Origin: Bacteroidia bacterium
GTDB taxonomy: Bacteria > Bacteroidota > Bacteroidia > NS11-12g > UBA9320
Length of the DNA stretch: 7,845 nucleotides
Direction: 5' to 3'
Assembly (NCBI GenBank): GCA_029253325.1
Contig: JAQWZS010000077.1
Span: 1 to 7,845, forward strand
The position numbers and the translations under genes were made by a program. Below are positions 1-6,775 of the stretch, one piece after another. Position 1 is the stretch's first letter. Each line of letters begins with the position of its first letter. Below the pieces are notes generated by a model. The model saw only the letters and a program-made list of their open reading frames with translations. It did not search any database and was not told the DNA's origin.

Positions 1-62
1 CAAATTGATTTTCCATGGGTTTATAGTTTTTGGTTTAGATTGCTATACGAGCAAAGGTATTT
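1..62 (-). promoter_or_regulatory. Intergenic left edge with an exact TAnnTTTG -7 box and possible start of a next gene
   Basis: This stretch lies downstream of the hydrolase gene. On the minus strand TACCTTTG at 59-52 is an exact match to the Bacteroidota -7 element TAnnTTTG. No TTG is found at the expected 17-23 base spacing upstream, so the promoter is only half supported. An ATG on the minus strand at 16-14 (M-E-N-Q-F, then the window ends) sits about 35 bases beyond the -7 box and could be the start of another same-strand gene. Five codons are too few to call a CDS. No convincing terminator hairpin follows the hydrolase stop. Confidence 0.25.
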
Positions 63-908
63 TTATTTTACGAAGTCTTTTAAATTTCCAGATTCATGGA
101 GTTTATAACCTCTTTCTCCAAGAGCCACAGTCCCACATTCAATGGATAAATCATGTTCAAAGAACAATAGATATTTATTAGATACCGCCTCTTTTAGAAA
201 TGATTCTCGCTCCTTCATCGTCTCTAATGGTCTGATGTCATACCCCATTACATAATTAGGTTTAATGTGGCCAATGCTAGGTATCATGTCAGCCATAAAT
301 ACGAGTTTTTGATTGCCAATGGATATTTTAGGACAAAACATTGACTCAGTATGTCCTTGAGCTAAAATACCCGAAATATTATCTGTAATTTGAAGATTAT
401 TTGGGATGAATTTTAGGTGACCTAATTCTTGAATGGGCAGCATATTTTCTTTTAGAAAGGATGCCTTTTCTCTAGGATTTGGATTAATGGCATGTTTCCA
501 ATGCGATTCATGTACCCAGTATGTTGCATTGGGGAAGGTTAGTTCGTAGTTGTCTCTCATAGTGTTCCATTTCACACTACCACCGCAATGGTCAAAATGA
601 AGATGGGTGAGAACAACGTCTGTAATATCCTTAAAATCGACACCTGCATCATTCAACGATTTTTTAAGCGAATGAATTCCATTGAGATAGTAGTATCCAA
701 AGAACTTTTCACTTTGTTTTTCTCCCATACCATTATCAATCAGTATCAGCCGGTTGCCATCTTCTATCAATAAACACCGCATAGACCAATTGCATAGGTT
801 CTTATCGTCTGCAGGATTTATTTTTTGCCAGATACTTTTTGGGACGGTTCCAAACATAGCTCCACCATCAAGCATAAAATTTCCGGCATGAATTGTCTTT
901 AGTCTCAT
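63..908 (-). CDS. MBL-fold metallo-hydrolase (lactonase-like, substrate unknown)
   Basis: This 281-residue protein is a metallo-beta-lactamase-fold zinc hydrolase. The full dinuclear metal set is visible: HLHFDH at residues 102-107 (H102, H104, D106, H107), H186 in GHTESM, D207 in MADMIP and H252 in FEHD. Length and motif spacing match the stand-alone lactonase-like branch of the superfamily that includes acyl-homoserine lactonases, but the motifs do not fix a substrate, so quorum quenching should not be assumed. No signal peptide is seen, so it is probably cytoplasmic. The ATG at 908 shares its A with the TAA of the upstream Kazal-protein gene (TAATG), which suggests translational coupling and fixes the start. 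It is the last gene of a three-gene minus-strand unit headed by a TonB-dependent receptor. A processing role for an imported compound is possible but inferred only from position. Confidence 0.92.
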   Translation of the reverse strand: MRLKTIHAGNFMLDGGAMFGTVPKSIWQKINPADDKNLCNWSMRCLLIEDGNRLILIDNGMGEKQSEKFFGYYYLNGIHSLKKSLNDAGVDFKDITDVVLTHLHFDHCGGSVKWNTMRDNYELTFPNATYWVHESHWKHAINPNPREKASFLKENMLPIQELGHLKFIPNNLQITDNISGILAQGHTESMFCPKISIGNQKLVFMADMIPSIGHIKPNYVMGYDIRPLETMKERESFLKEAVSNKYLLFFEHDLSIECGTVALGERGYKLHESGNLKDFVK

Positions 909-1420
909 TAGGTTGCGAGTTTTACAAACTTAGATATTTTATATACACCATTGGCACGAATAACCAACGTGTACATTCCAGATTTTAGATTGGTGAGATA
1001 GATGGTAATTGGAGGAGACGGACTAGAGGCAATGCTTGTATACGATTGCGAGAGCATCAGATTGCCAAAAACAGAATAAATCTGTAGGGTTACAGGAGCG
1101 TATTCCTGGTCCGTGAATTGCATGTTAAAATTGATTCGATCGGTGCAAGGGTTGGGATAAAAAAATGAGTAGAAATAGTCATTGCTACATACTCCATTCG
1201 ATGTTATGGAAGGGTAGTTTACCCCACCAATATTATACATCTCACAGCCATTTCGGTAGGTTATATTATTGCACCCACATACAGGATCAAAAGTAGGGTC
1301 ATTGCACCGATAGTTAGGGTTGACTCGATCGGAGTCTATGCAATCTACCCATATCTGTGAATATCCACTAAGTGGGCATAAACACCCAAATAAAAACGCC
1401 AGTATAAGTAGTTTGTGCAT
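908..1420 (-). CDS. Secreted Kazal-type domain protein with T9SS type A sorting signal
   Basis: This 170-residue protein has three parts. Residues 1-21 form a Sec signal peptide, probably cut before Q22 (GYS|Q). Residues 27-78 form a Kazal-like domain with six cysteines (C27, C39, C48, C50, C59, C78) and the diagnostic core DPVCGCNNITYRNGC. Residues 88-170 form a T9SS type A sorting domain: YPNPCTDRINF, then IYSVFGNLM, then LTNLKSGMYTLVI and a basic C-terminus. Kazal domains typically inhibit serine proteases, and T9SS cargo is exported across the outer membrane and released or anchored at the surface, so a surface protease-inhibitor or binding role is plausible. Many bacterial Kazal-like domains have no tested activity. 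LFGC at residues 10-13 is a poor lipobox lying too near the N-terminus. It starts 6 bases after the receptor gene and overlaps the hydrolase gene by one base, so all three are probably co-transcribed. Confidence 0.9.
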   Translation of the reverse strand: MHKLLILAFLFGCLCPLSGYSQIWVDCIDSDRVNPNYRCNDPTFDPVCGCNNITYRNGCEMYNIGGVNYPSITSNGVCSNDYFYSFFYPNPCTDRINFNMQFTDQEYAPVTLQIYSVFGNLMLSQSYTSIASSPSPPITIYLTNLKSGMYTLVIRANGVYKISKFVKLAT

Positions 1421-1426
1421 TTCTAA

Positions 1427-3412
1427 TTAGAAGGGTGCCTGAATGGGAGAGTAAAAATTCCAACGGATTCCACCCATGATCCACCTGCCTGGCATTTGTG
1501 AGCCTAATATTTCTTGGTATCGAGTATCTAACGCATTACGAACATCGATATAAATACTCGCTGGTTGATTAAGAAGGGTATAACTTAATTTTAGGTTGAG
1601 TATGGTGTATTGGTCCTCAATTGCTGCATTAATGTCATCTACTGCTTCAGCATTTCGAGTAATCAATGCACCACCAACATTAATACTCCATCCATCATAT
1701 CTGATTTTTAAACTTCCATTGAAGTTATGAATGGGGTGGTTAGCAATGTATTTGGAAACCACGCTATCGGGAGTGGACGTATTGAGGTAGGTATAATTAA
1801 GTAAGCCATTTATTTGACCTCTATTATATAGAATCTTTTTAGTATATTTCATTCCAAACTCATTACCCCAAGTGGTTGACTCGCTTATGTTTTTAGCGAA
1901 GAGGTAATCAGAATTTGGTTGAAGATTAGTCAAATTGCTAATGGCATCGGAGTTTGTAAGGGTATAGTCAATCAAATTGGAGGATTGACGGAAGAATAGA
2001 GTGTTCGAAAACTGAAGGTTTTCATTCAAGTATACATCTGCTCCTAAATCAAAGTTATAGGATGATTCTGCTTCTAAGTCTGGATTCCCCACATTTCGAC
2101 CTGGGGTTAGATTACTTAATTTATAAGAGGTAAATCGCTCCGTAAAATCAGCTTGTCGAATCGATCGTCCAAGGGAGGAACGAAGCACCAACTTATCCAT
2201 TTTGTATGAGGCATTCAATTGAGGAACCAATTGCGTTCCAATTTTTTCTGAATTTTCTAATCGAAGTCCTCCGTTCAAGTGAAGTTGATTAATTCTCTTT
2301 TGAGCTAAAATAAAAGCTGCATTGGAGGTGGTTTGATGATCACCTCTATCGGTACTCACAATATCTTGCCAGTCTGTTTGAAAACCAAAACTAACATCCA
2401 TGCTTCCCATTTTACGATTTTGTGAAAGTGTAGCGTTGACACGTTGGGTGGTATGTTCATTGGGAGTAAAAAGGGGGTTGAAGGTAAAGTTGTCTTTACC
2501 ATTTCTGTAGCTTGCGTTTAGTTCTGTACGGCTATTTTCTTGGTCGAAAATCAATGCAGTCTGTGTCCAATAGGAAGATACTTTTTCAACGGACTCGTCA
2601 TAAGTGCTTGTAGTATAAAAATGCTTGGCAGCAAAGTCTCGATAATCAGAGCCACCACGTGCATAAAACTTGAGTTTATCTCCACGGTAGGTTAAGGCAG
2701 CAGTGTATGTTTTGAGGTCAAAGAAATTGCGGTGAAGGCTATCTCCTCGTTGTGCATTGGCAAAATTGGGATTGAGCAATTGCTCCCCATCAGATTCTGA
2801 AGATTTTACAGCAGCTGAAAAACCAAATTTTTGCAATTGTTGGTGAATACCTGCATCGAGTATAGATAGGTTGTGATCACCTATACCAACATTGCCGTTG
2901 ATGTTAGAGAATTTTTGTTTATTATATGTGTTTTTAATAAATAGACCTTCGTAGGTTTTTGTCTTAATATGAATAATACCTCCCACAGCATCTGCACCAA
3001 AAGAGGCACTAGCCGATCCACGTACAATTTCGATGTGATGAACTTCACTCAAAGGAATGGGTACATAGTTGTTGAAGTGAGCAGTCAGTGGGTCGTTGAT
3101 TCGTTGATTGTCTACCAATACCAATACCTGAGAAAAAGTAGAACCTCGCATTCCGATATCGGATTGGACGCCAAATCCACCGCGGTTATTGATATTGACA
3201 CCACCCACGTATTGGAGCAGTTCATCCACGGAATTGACAGGGAGTTGGGCGATTTCTTTTTGAGAAATGACCGTAATGTTTTTACCAGATTCATACTTTT
3301 TAGATTGAATTCTAGAGGCTGAAACCAGCACTTCGTCTAAGGCAGTTTGAGCATAATTGGCAATGAATGAAACAGATAATAGAGCTAGTAATAAAAATCT
3401 TAAATTTCGCAT
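1427..3412 (-). CDS. TonB-dependent outer-membrane receptor, BtuB-like
   Basis: This 661-residue protein is an outer-membrane active transporter powered by TonB. Residues 1-21 are a signal peptide ending NYA|Q. A TonB-box-like stretch, LDEVLVSASR, follows at 25-34. The plug domain occupies about 40-150, with DELLQYVGGV, GMRGSTFSQVLVLVD, HHIEIVRGSASASFGADAVGG and IIHIKT. The rest is a beta-barrel of alternating strands, ending near GRWIMGGIRWNF. It lacks the N-terminal carboxypeptidase-regulatory-like extension of SusC proteins, and no SusD partner is present. Length and plug resemble the cobalamin/siderophore receptor group (BtuB/CirA type). The substrate cannot be read from sequence: no cobalamin riboswitch, periplasmic binding protein or ABC genes adjoin it. 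It heads a unit with the Kazal and hydrolase genes. The ATG at 3412 directly precedes the signal peptide, supporting the start. Confidence 0.93.
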   Translation of the reverse strand: MRNLRFLLLALLSVSFIANYAQTALDEVLVSASRIQSKKYESGKNITVISQKEIAQLPVNSVDELLQYVGGVNINNRGGFGVQSDIGMRGSTFSQVLVLVDNQRINDPLTAHFNNYVPIPLSEVHHIEIVRGSASASFGADAVGGIIHIKTKTYEGLFIKNTYNKQKFSNINGNVGIGDHNLSILDAGIHQQLQKFGFSAAVKSSESDGEQLLNPNFANAQRGDSLHRNFFDLKTYTAALTYRGDKLKFYARGGSDYRDFAAKHFYTTSTYDESVEKVSSYWTQTALIFDQENSRTELNASYRNGKDNFTFNPLFTPNEHTTQRVNATLSQNRKMGSMDVSFGFQTDWQDIVSTDRGDHQTTSNAAFILAQKRINQLHLNGGLRLENSEKIGTQLVPQLNASYKMDKLVLRSSLGRSIRQADFTERFTSYKLSNLTPGRNVGNPDLEAESSYNFDLGADVYLNENLQFSNTLFFRQSSNLIDYTLTNSDAISNLTNLQPNSDYLFAKNISESTTWGNEFGMKYTKKILYNRGQINGLLNYTYLNTSTPDSVVSKYIANHPIHNFNGSLKIRYDGWSINVGGALITRNAEAVDDINAAIEDQYTILNLKLSYTLLNQPASIYIDVRNALDTRYQEILGSQMPGRWIMGGIRWNFYSPIQAPF

Positions 3413-3420
3413 AGTTGTCT

Positions 3421-3442
3421 TATAATTTGATAGGCAATTATA
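3421..3442 (-). promoter_or_regulatory. AT-rich perfect inverted repeat upstream of the receptor gene
   Basis: TATAATT and AATTATA form a perfect 7-base inverted repeat separated by 8 bases. The repeat ends 8 bases before the receptor ATG. Read in the minus direction, the first arm plus the next base gives TATAATTG, one mismatch from the -7 consensus TAnnTTTG, but no TTG lies at a suitable distance upstream. It could be an operator, a leader hairpin limiting access to the start codon, or chance in AT-rich DNA. It does not match the classical Fur box. Confidence 0.3.
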
Positions 3443-3453
3443 GGAATAACTTT

Positions 3454-3480
3454 ATTGGTAGAAAAAAAAGACTCTTTCTA
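3454..3480 (-). terminator. Weak terminator-like T-tract after serS
   Basis: Immediately after the serS TAG the minus strand reads AAAGAGTCTTTTTTTTCTA. AAAG and CTTT can pair around a 3-base loop, with the U run overlapping the 3' arm, and the outer bases can extend the pairing. The stem is short and AT-rich, so termination would be weak. It may only partly separate serS from the receptor unit. Confidence 0.2.
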
Positions 3481-4746
3481 ATCAATAACATCAAACCCAC
3501 AATACGGCCGAAGGACCTCAGGAACGATTATTCCCTCTGGAGTTTGATTGTTTTCTAAGATGCTGGCTACTATTCGTGGGAGAGCCAAGGCACTTCCGTT
3601 GAGGGTGTGTGCAAGTTGGTTTTTGCCGGTCGTAGATTTGTATCGTAGCTTCAAACGATTGGCCTGGAACGTTTCAAAATTAGATACCGAACTCACTTCT
3701 AACCAGCGTTCTTGTGCAGCACTCCACACCTCCATGTCATAGGTCATTGCACTGGCAAATCCCGTATCTCCACCACACAACAATAAGACTCGGTAATGCA
3801 GTCCCAAATCTTGGAGAAGTCCTTGAACATAATCGCTCATTTCTTCCAAGGTTTCGTAGGATTTTTCGGGATGTTGCAACTGTACGATTTCCACCTTATC
3901 AAATTGGTGCAGACGGTTAAGTCCGCGAACGTCTTTGCCGTAGCTCCCCGCCTCTCTTCTAAAACATGGAGTATAGCCACAATTTTTGATGGGAAAATCA
4001 TCTTCCTTGAGAATAACATCTCGATAAATATTCGTAATTGGAACCTCAGCGGTGGGTATCGCATATAGGTTGTCGACAGGCATGTGATACATCTGTCCTT
4101 CTTTGTCTGGGAGTTGACCTGTGCCAATACCACTAGCTTCATTAATCAAAATTGGGGGTTGTATTTCCTCGTATCCGGCATTTCTGGCCTTATCCAAAAA
4201 CCAGTTGATCAATGCACGCTGAAGACGAGCACCCTTGCCTCTATATACGGGAAAACCAGCACCTGTGATTTTAACACCCAGTTCGAAGTCAATGAGGTTG
4301 TATTTTTCACAAAGCTCCCAGTGGGGTAAGCTTTGTGTAAGTATTGGTTTTTCTCCAACTACTTTGACAGTTTTGTTATGTTCTTCATTCTTGCCTTCAG
4401 GCACTGGGTTGCCAGGAGAATTTGGAATTTGGTACAGCACATCCTGCAACTCATTTTCTGCTTTTTTTAGAGCCTCACCAAGCGTAGCACTTTGCTCCTT
4501 TAAGTCTGCAGTTTTGGCCTTCATTTCGTTGGCCTCTTCGATCTTTTTCTGAGCGAATAGCTGACCAATAGACTTAGAGATTTTGTTGCTCTGCGATAAA
4601 ACATCATCCAATTTTCCTTGAATTTCTTTTCGGCTGTCATCCAACTCAAGAGCTTGATTGATGAGTTCAGAAAAATCAACACCTCGCTTGGCTAGTCTTT
4701 GAATGATGGCTTCTTTTTCTTGGCGTATGTTTTGAATGAGTAGCAT
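3478..4746 (-). CDS. serS: Seryl-tRNA synthetase
   Basis: This 422-residue cytoplasmic class II aminoacyl-tRNA synthetase charges tRNA-Ser with serine using ATP, and also supplies Ser-tRNA for selenocysteine where that is used. Residues about 30-105 form the charged helical hairpin (coiled-coil arm) that grips the tRNA-Ser long variable arm. The catalytic core follows, with the TAE serine-site motif at 232-234, motif 2 FRREAGSYG from 262 with RLHQFDKVE at 278-286, and motif 3 HTLNGSALALPR at 380-391. Length is normal and nothing is missing. The ATG at 4746 gives the usual short N-terminus, and there are 60 bases between it and the upstream glycosyltransferase stop, with a candidate promoter. 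It is followed 65 bases later by the receptor gene, which probably has separate control. Confidence 0.98.
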   Translation of the reverse strand: MLLIQNIRQEKEAIIQRLAKRGVDFSELINQALELDDSRKEIQGKLDDVLSQSNKISKSIGQLFAQKKIEEANEMKAKTADLKEQSATLGEALKKAENELQDVLYQIPNSPGNPVPEGKNEEHNKTVKVVGEKPILTQSLPHWELCEKYNLIDFELGVKITGAGFPVYRGKGARLQRALINWFLDKARNAGYEEIQPPILINEASGIGTGQLPDKEGQMYHMPVDNLYAIPTAEVPITNIYRDVILKEDDFPIKNCGYTPCFRREAGSYGKDVRGLNRLHQFDKVEIVQLQHPEKSYETLEEMSDYVQGLLQDLGLHYRVLLLCGGDTGFASAMTYDMEVWSAAQERWLEVSSVSNFETFQANRLKLRYKSTTGKNQLAHTLNGSALALPRIVASILENNQTPEGIIVPEVLRPYCGFDVID

Positions 4747-4765
4747 GGATTATTTATCGTACTTG

Positions 4766-4793
4766 CAAAGTTTACTTTTTTTATTAAACACAA
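4766..4793 (-). promoter_or_regulatory. Candidate serS promoter (TTG-N17-AAACTTTG)
   Basis: Upstream of serS on the minus strand, TTG at 4793-4791 is followed after 17 bases by AAACTTTG at 4773-4766. This fits the Bacteroidota sigma pattern TTG / TAnnTTTG with one mismatch in the -7 box. It predicts a transcript start roughly 10-15 bases before the serS ATG. It is a visual consensus match only. The same spot contains a small palindrome (AAAGT-AA-ACTTT) to which I give no separate role. Confidence 0.4.
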
Positions 4794-4806
4794 AAGTCGG
4801 GAACTG

Positions 4807-5898
4807 CTATTTATCGGAAATATATTTTTCTATTTCTTCTACTCGATCTTGAAGTATGAACCGTTCAATCACACTTTGCTTGGCTGCTTTACCCATTTTT
4901 TTACGGAGGGTATCATCTTGAATGAGTTCTTTTGTTTTGCGAGCAAAGTCTTTACTGTCAGGGAAATCAGCTAATAATCCTGTTTTTTGGTGACTGATAA
5001 TTTCTGGATTACTCGTGGTATTGAATGCGACTACTGGTTTGCTCTTTGCCATGGCCTCTACAATGGCAAATCCAAAACCCTCCCAAGAACTAGGGAGTAA
5101 GAATAAATCAATTTTTTGCATAAAGGTTTCCATGTTTTCAACAAAACCAAGCATAACTACTTCGTCTTGCAAGTCATGTTTTTTGATGGATTCGGCCAAT
5201 TCATCGAATAAATCGCCCGTACCAGCTATGAATAGGGTGAATTTTATTTTTTCTTTTTTGAGATGACGAGCCACTTCAATGAGTTGGTGCTGCCCTTTCT
5301 GTTTGGTAAGTCTACCCGCATTCCCTAGAATGATTCCATTGGGCTTTTTCTTGAAATAGTGACCCTCGTCTTTTTTGTTCTCAAGCAAATCGGGGTGAAT
5401 TCCATGGTAAATCGTTTGAACTCTTTCGGCAGGAAGGATTCCTTGAAAGTTTTGAAGTATGGTTTTTTTAGTCTTCTCAGAATTTGCAATGATATGGGTG
5501 CACGTTCGGGTCATGCAAAATCGATTGATGAGATTATTTCTAATGGGAACCGCTAAACCTCGTAGATATACAATACGAGAAATATTCGACCAATATCCAG
5601 CAATACTTGCAGATTTAAAATCTTGGGAGGTTGTAAAAATCAGCGTGTCAATTTTTTGTAGCTTGAATTGTCTTTTTAGTTTTATCAATTTGAAGATATT
5701 GATATAGGATAAACTATTGATCTGAACACCAATGGTCTCAAACCCGTTTTTTTTAGCTTTATTCCAAAGTTCGCTATTGGGGTGAGCAGCAATAACAATA
5801 TTATATCCACGATTTCTAAATTCAATAGCATTTTCGAGATGAAGCTTTTCGCCTCCTCCCCAAAAGTCAGAACTATTAAAAAAGCAGATTTTTTTCAC
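4807..5898 (-). CDS. Glycosyltransferase, GT-B fold, family 4 type
   Basis: This 363-residue protein resembles GT4-type retaining glycosyltransferases, which move a sugar from a nucleotide-sugar donor to a lipid, glycan or other acceptor, usually at the inner face of the cytoplasmic membrane. The N-terminal Rossmann half carries the glycine-rich acceptor-side loop FWGGGEK (12-18). The C-terminal half carries GRLTKQKG (195-202) and the donor-binding EX7E motif in EGFGFAIVEAMA (E273, E281). No membrane segment is obvious. The start is GTG: the same frame is closed by the yebC TAA four codons upstream, and the next ATG is far inside, at residue 129. It follows yebC by 9 bases, so the two are likely co-transcribed. 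No other sugar-polymer genes lie nearby, so donor, acceptor and pathway are unknown. Confidence 0.9.
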   Translation of the reverse strand: MKKICFFNSSDFWGGGEKLHLENAIEFRNRGYNIVIAAHPNSELWNKAKKNGFETIGVQINSLSYINIFKLIKLKRQFKLQKIDTLIFTTSQDFKSASIAGYWSNISRIVYLRGLAVPIRNNLINRFCMTRTCTHIIANSEKTKKTILQNFQGILPAERVQTIYHGIHPDLLENKKDEGHYFKKKPNGIILGNAGRLTKQKGQHQLIEVARHLKKEKIKFTLFIAGTGDLFDELAESIKKHDLQDEVVMLGFVENMETFMQKIDLFLLPSSWEGFGFAIVEAMAKSKPVVAFNTTSNPEIISHQKTGLLADFPDSKDFARKTKELIQDDTLRKKMGKAAKQSVIERFILQDRVEEIEKYISDK

Positions 5899-5907
5899 GT
5901 GGTAAAG

Positions 5908-6618
5908 TTATGATATAGCATTGTGAAATACATTTTGAACATCTTCATCTTCTTCTAATTTCTCGATAAGTAGGTTGACTTCTTCTTTTTGGGTGTCATC
6001 GAGTTCAATGGTATGGTGGGGGATGCGTTCGATGTCTACAGAAATAATTTCTATATTGAGTTCTTCTAAACCTTTTTGCATATTTCCGAAATCTGTGAAT
6101 GCAGCATAAATGAGGGTCTCCTCCTCAACTTGTTCAATCTCTTCCAATCCAAAATCAATCAGTTCAAGCTCCAATTCTTCGATGTCATTTTCATTAGGAT
6201 TTATCTTAAAAATGCACTTTCGATCAAAGTTAAATTCTTGAGACCCACTGGTGCCTAGTTCTCCATTATTTCTATTAAAAATAGCTCGAATATTAGCAAC
6301 AGTTCTGTTGATGTTGTCTGTTGCAGTTTCAATCATCAGACTAAGGCCAAAGGGTCCTTTGCCTTCATAAAGAACCTCTTCGTAGTTGCTACTATCTTTA
6401 TCTGAAGCTTTTTTGATTGCTGCATCTACACGGTCTTTGGGCATATTCTCAGATTTGGCATTTTTTATAGCCATTCTCAATCTGGAATTGTTTTCAGGAT
6501 CGGGGCCACCTTCTTTTACTGCGATTGAAATTTCTTTCCCAATTCGGGTGAATGTTACGGCCATTTTGCCCCATCGTTTCATTTTACGGGCTTTTCTAAA
6601 TTCAAATGCTCTTCCCAC
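5908..6618 (-). CDS. yebC: YebC/PmpR (TACO1) family protein, GTG start
   Basis: This 236-residue cytoplasmic protein belongs to the YebC/PmpR family. Members were first described as DNA-binding transcription regulators, and more recent work on YebC and mitochondrial TACO1 links them to translation of difficult motifs such as proline runs. Visible family marks are GRAFEFRKARKMKRW at 2-16, FTRIGKEI at 23-30, KEGGPDPENN at 35-44, NMPKDRVDAAIKKA at 58-71, YEGKGPFG at 84-91, TDNINRTVANIR at 100-111, GTSGSQEF at 122-129 and the acidic C-terminal LEEDEDVQNVFHN. I chose the GTG at 6618 because it sits exactly where family members have their initiator Met before GRAFEF. The frame stays open to a TTG at 6759, adding 47 residues with no family similarity. 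The glycosyltransferase gene follows in the same frame after TAA and three codons. Confidence 0.95.
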   Translation of the reverse strand: MGRAFEFRKARKMKRWGKMAVTFTRIGKEISIAVKEGGPDPENNSRLRMAIKNAKSENMPKDRVDAAIKKASDKDSSNYEEVLYEGKGPFGLSLMIETATDNINRTVANIRAIFNRNNGELGTSGSQEFNFDRKCIFKINPNENDIEELELELIDFGLEEIEQVEEETLIYAAFTDFGNMQKGLEELNIEIISVDIERIPHHTIELDDTQKEEVNLLIEKLEEDEDVQNVFHNAIS

Positions 6619-6680
6619 GGTGTCTAATTTATATCGGTACGAGGACAAATGTCTTTCTTTTTTGGTAATATATACGCTAA

Positions 6681-6710
6681 TTGTTAAACAAAATGTCGCT
6701 TTTAATCTTG
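6681..6710 (+). promoter_or_regulatory. lpdA: Candidate lpdA promoter (TTG-N19-TAATCTTG)
   Basis: TTG at 6681-6683 and TAATCTTG at 6703-6710 are separated by exactly 19 bases. This matches the Bacteroidota TTG / TAnnTTTG pattern with a single mismatch. It predicts a leader of about 60 bases before the lpdA ATG. A second -7-like sequence, TTTCTTTG at 6744-6751, lacks a suitably spaced TTG. Confidence 0.4.
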
Positions 6711-6731
6711 TTAAAAATGCCATAAGCATAT

Positions 6732-6759
6732 CAAAATATTGCTTTTCTTTGCACTCCAA
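6732..6759 (-). promoter_or_regulatory. yebC: Candidate yebC promoter (TTG-N18-TATTTTG)
   Basis: On the minus strand, TTG at 6759-6757 is followed after 18 bases by TATTTTG at 6738-6732, one base short of the TAnnTTTG consensus. If used, transcription would begin near 6725, leaving a leader of about 105 bases before the GTG start. The TTG that opens the longer frame would then be the -33 box, outside the mRNA. The match is imperfect. Confidence 0.3.
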
Positions 6760-6775
6760 ATTAATTGAGATAAAA

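Larger units (their letters stand above)
6619..6775. promoter_or_regulatory. Divergent yebC-lpdA intergenic control region
   Basis: This 157-base AT-rich region separates the divergent yebC and lpdA starts and must carry promoters in both directions. It is covered on the minus strand by an open extension of the yebC frame, which I regard as non-coding because it shows no family similarity and begins with TTG. Candidate promoter boxes for each strand are listed separately. I see no riboswitch-like structure and no tRNA. Confidence 0.6.

Noticed and set aside
63..908. Acyl-homoserine lactonase (quorum-quenching) assignment for the MBL-fold protein
   Set aside because: The metal ligands are shared by many hydrolase subfamilies and nothing in the sequence fixes the substrate.
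1382..1420. Lipoprotein signal (LFGC) in the Kazal-domain protein
   Set aside because: The cysteine at residue 13 leaves too short a signal and Phe at -2 is atypical. A standard cut before Q22 fits better.
2969..3322. 117-codon open frame on the plus strand opposite the receptor plug region
   Set aside because: It is antisense to the well-supported plug domain and its translation resembles no known domain. It is a shadow of the receptor gene.
1427..3412. Assignment of the receptor as a true vitamin B12 transporter (btuB), or as a SusC glycan importer
   Set aside because: There is no cobalamin riboswitch or transport partner nearby for BtuB, and no SusD gene or N-terminal extension for SusC. 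Only the broad receptor class is supported.
3548..4552. Several plus-strand frames and one minus-strand alternative frame (3837-4142) inside serS
   Set aside because: All overlap the intact, motif-complete serS and overlap each other. Their translations are low-information shadows.
4766..4798. Possible terminator or operator hairpins between the glycosyltransferase and serS (ACTTTT...AAAAGT and AAAGT-AA-ACTTT)
   Set aside because: The stems are 5-6 bases of mostly A/T with no GC-rich stem and T-run in the right order. They are no better than expected by chance in this AT-rich gap.
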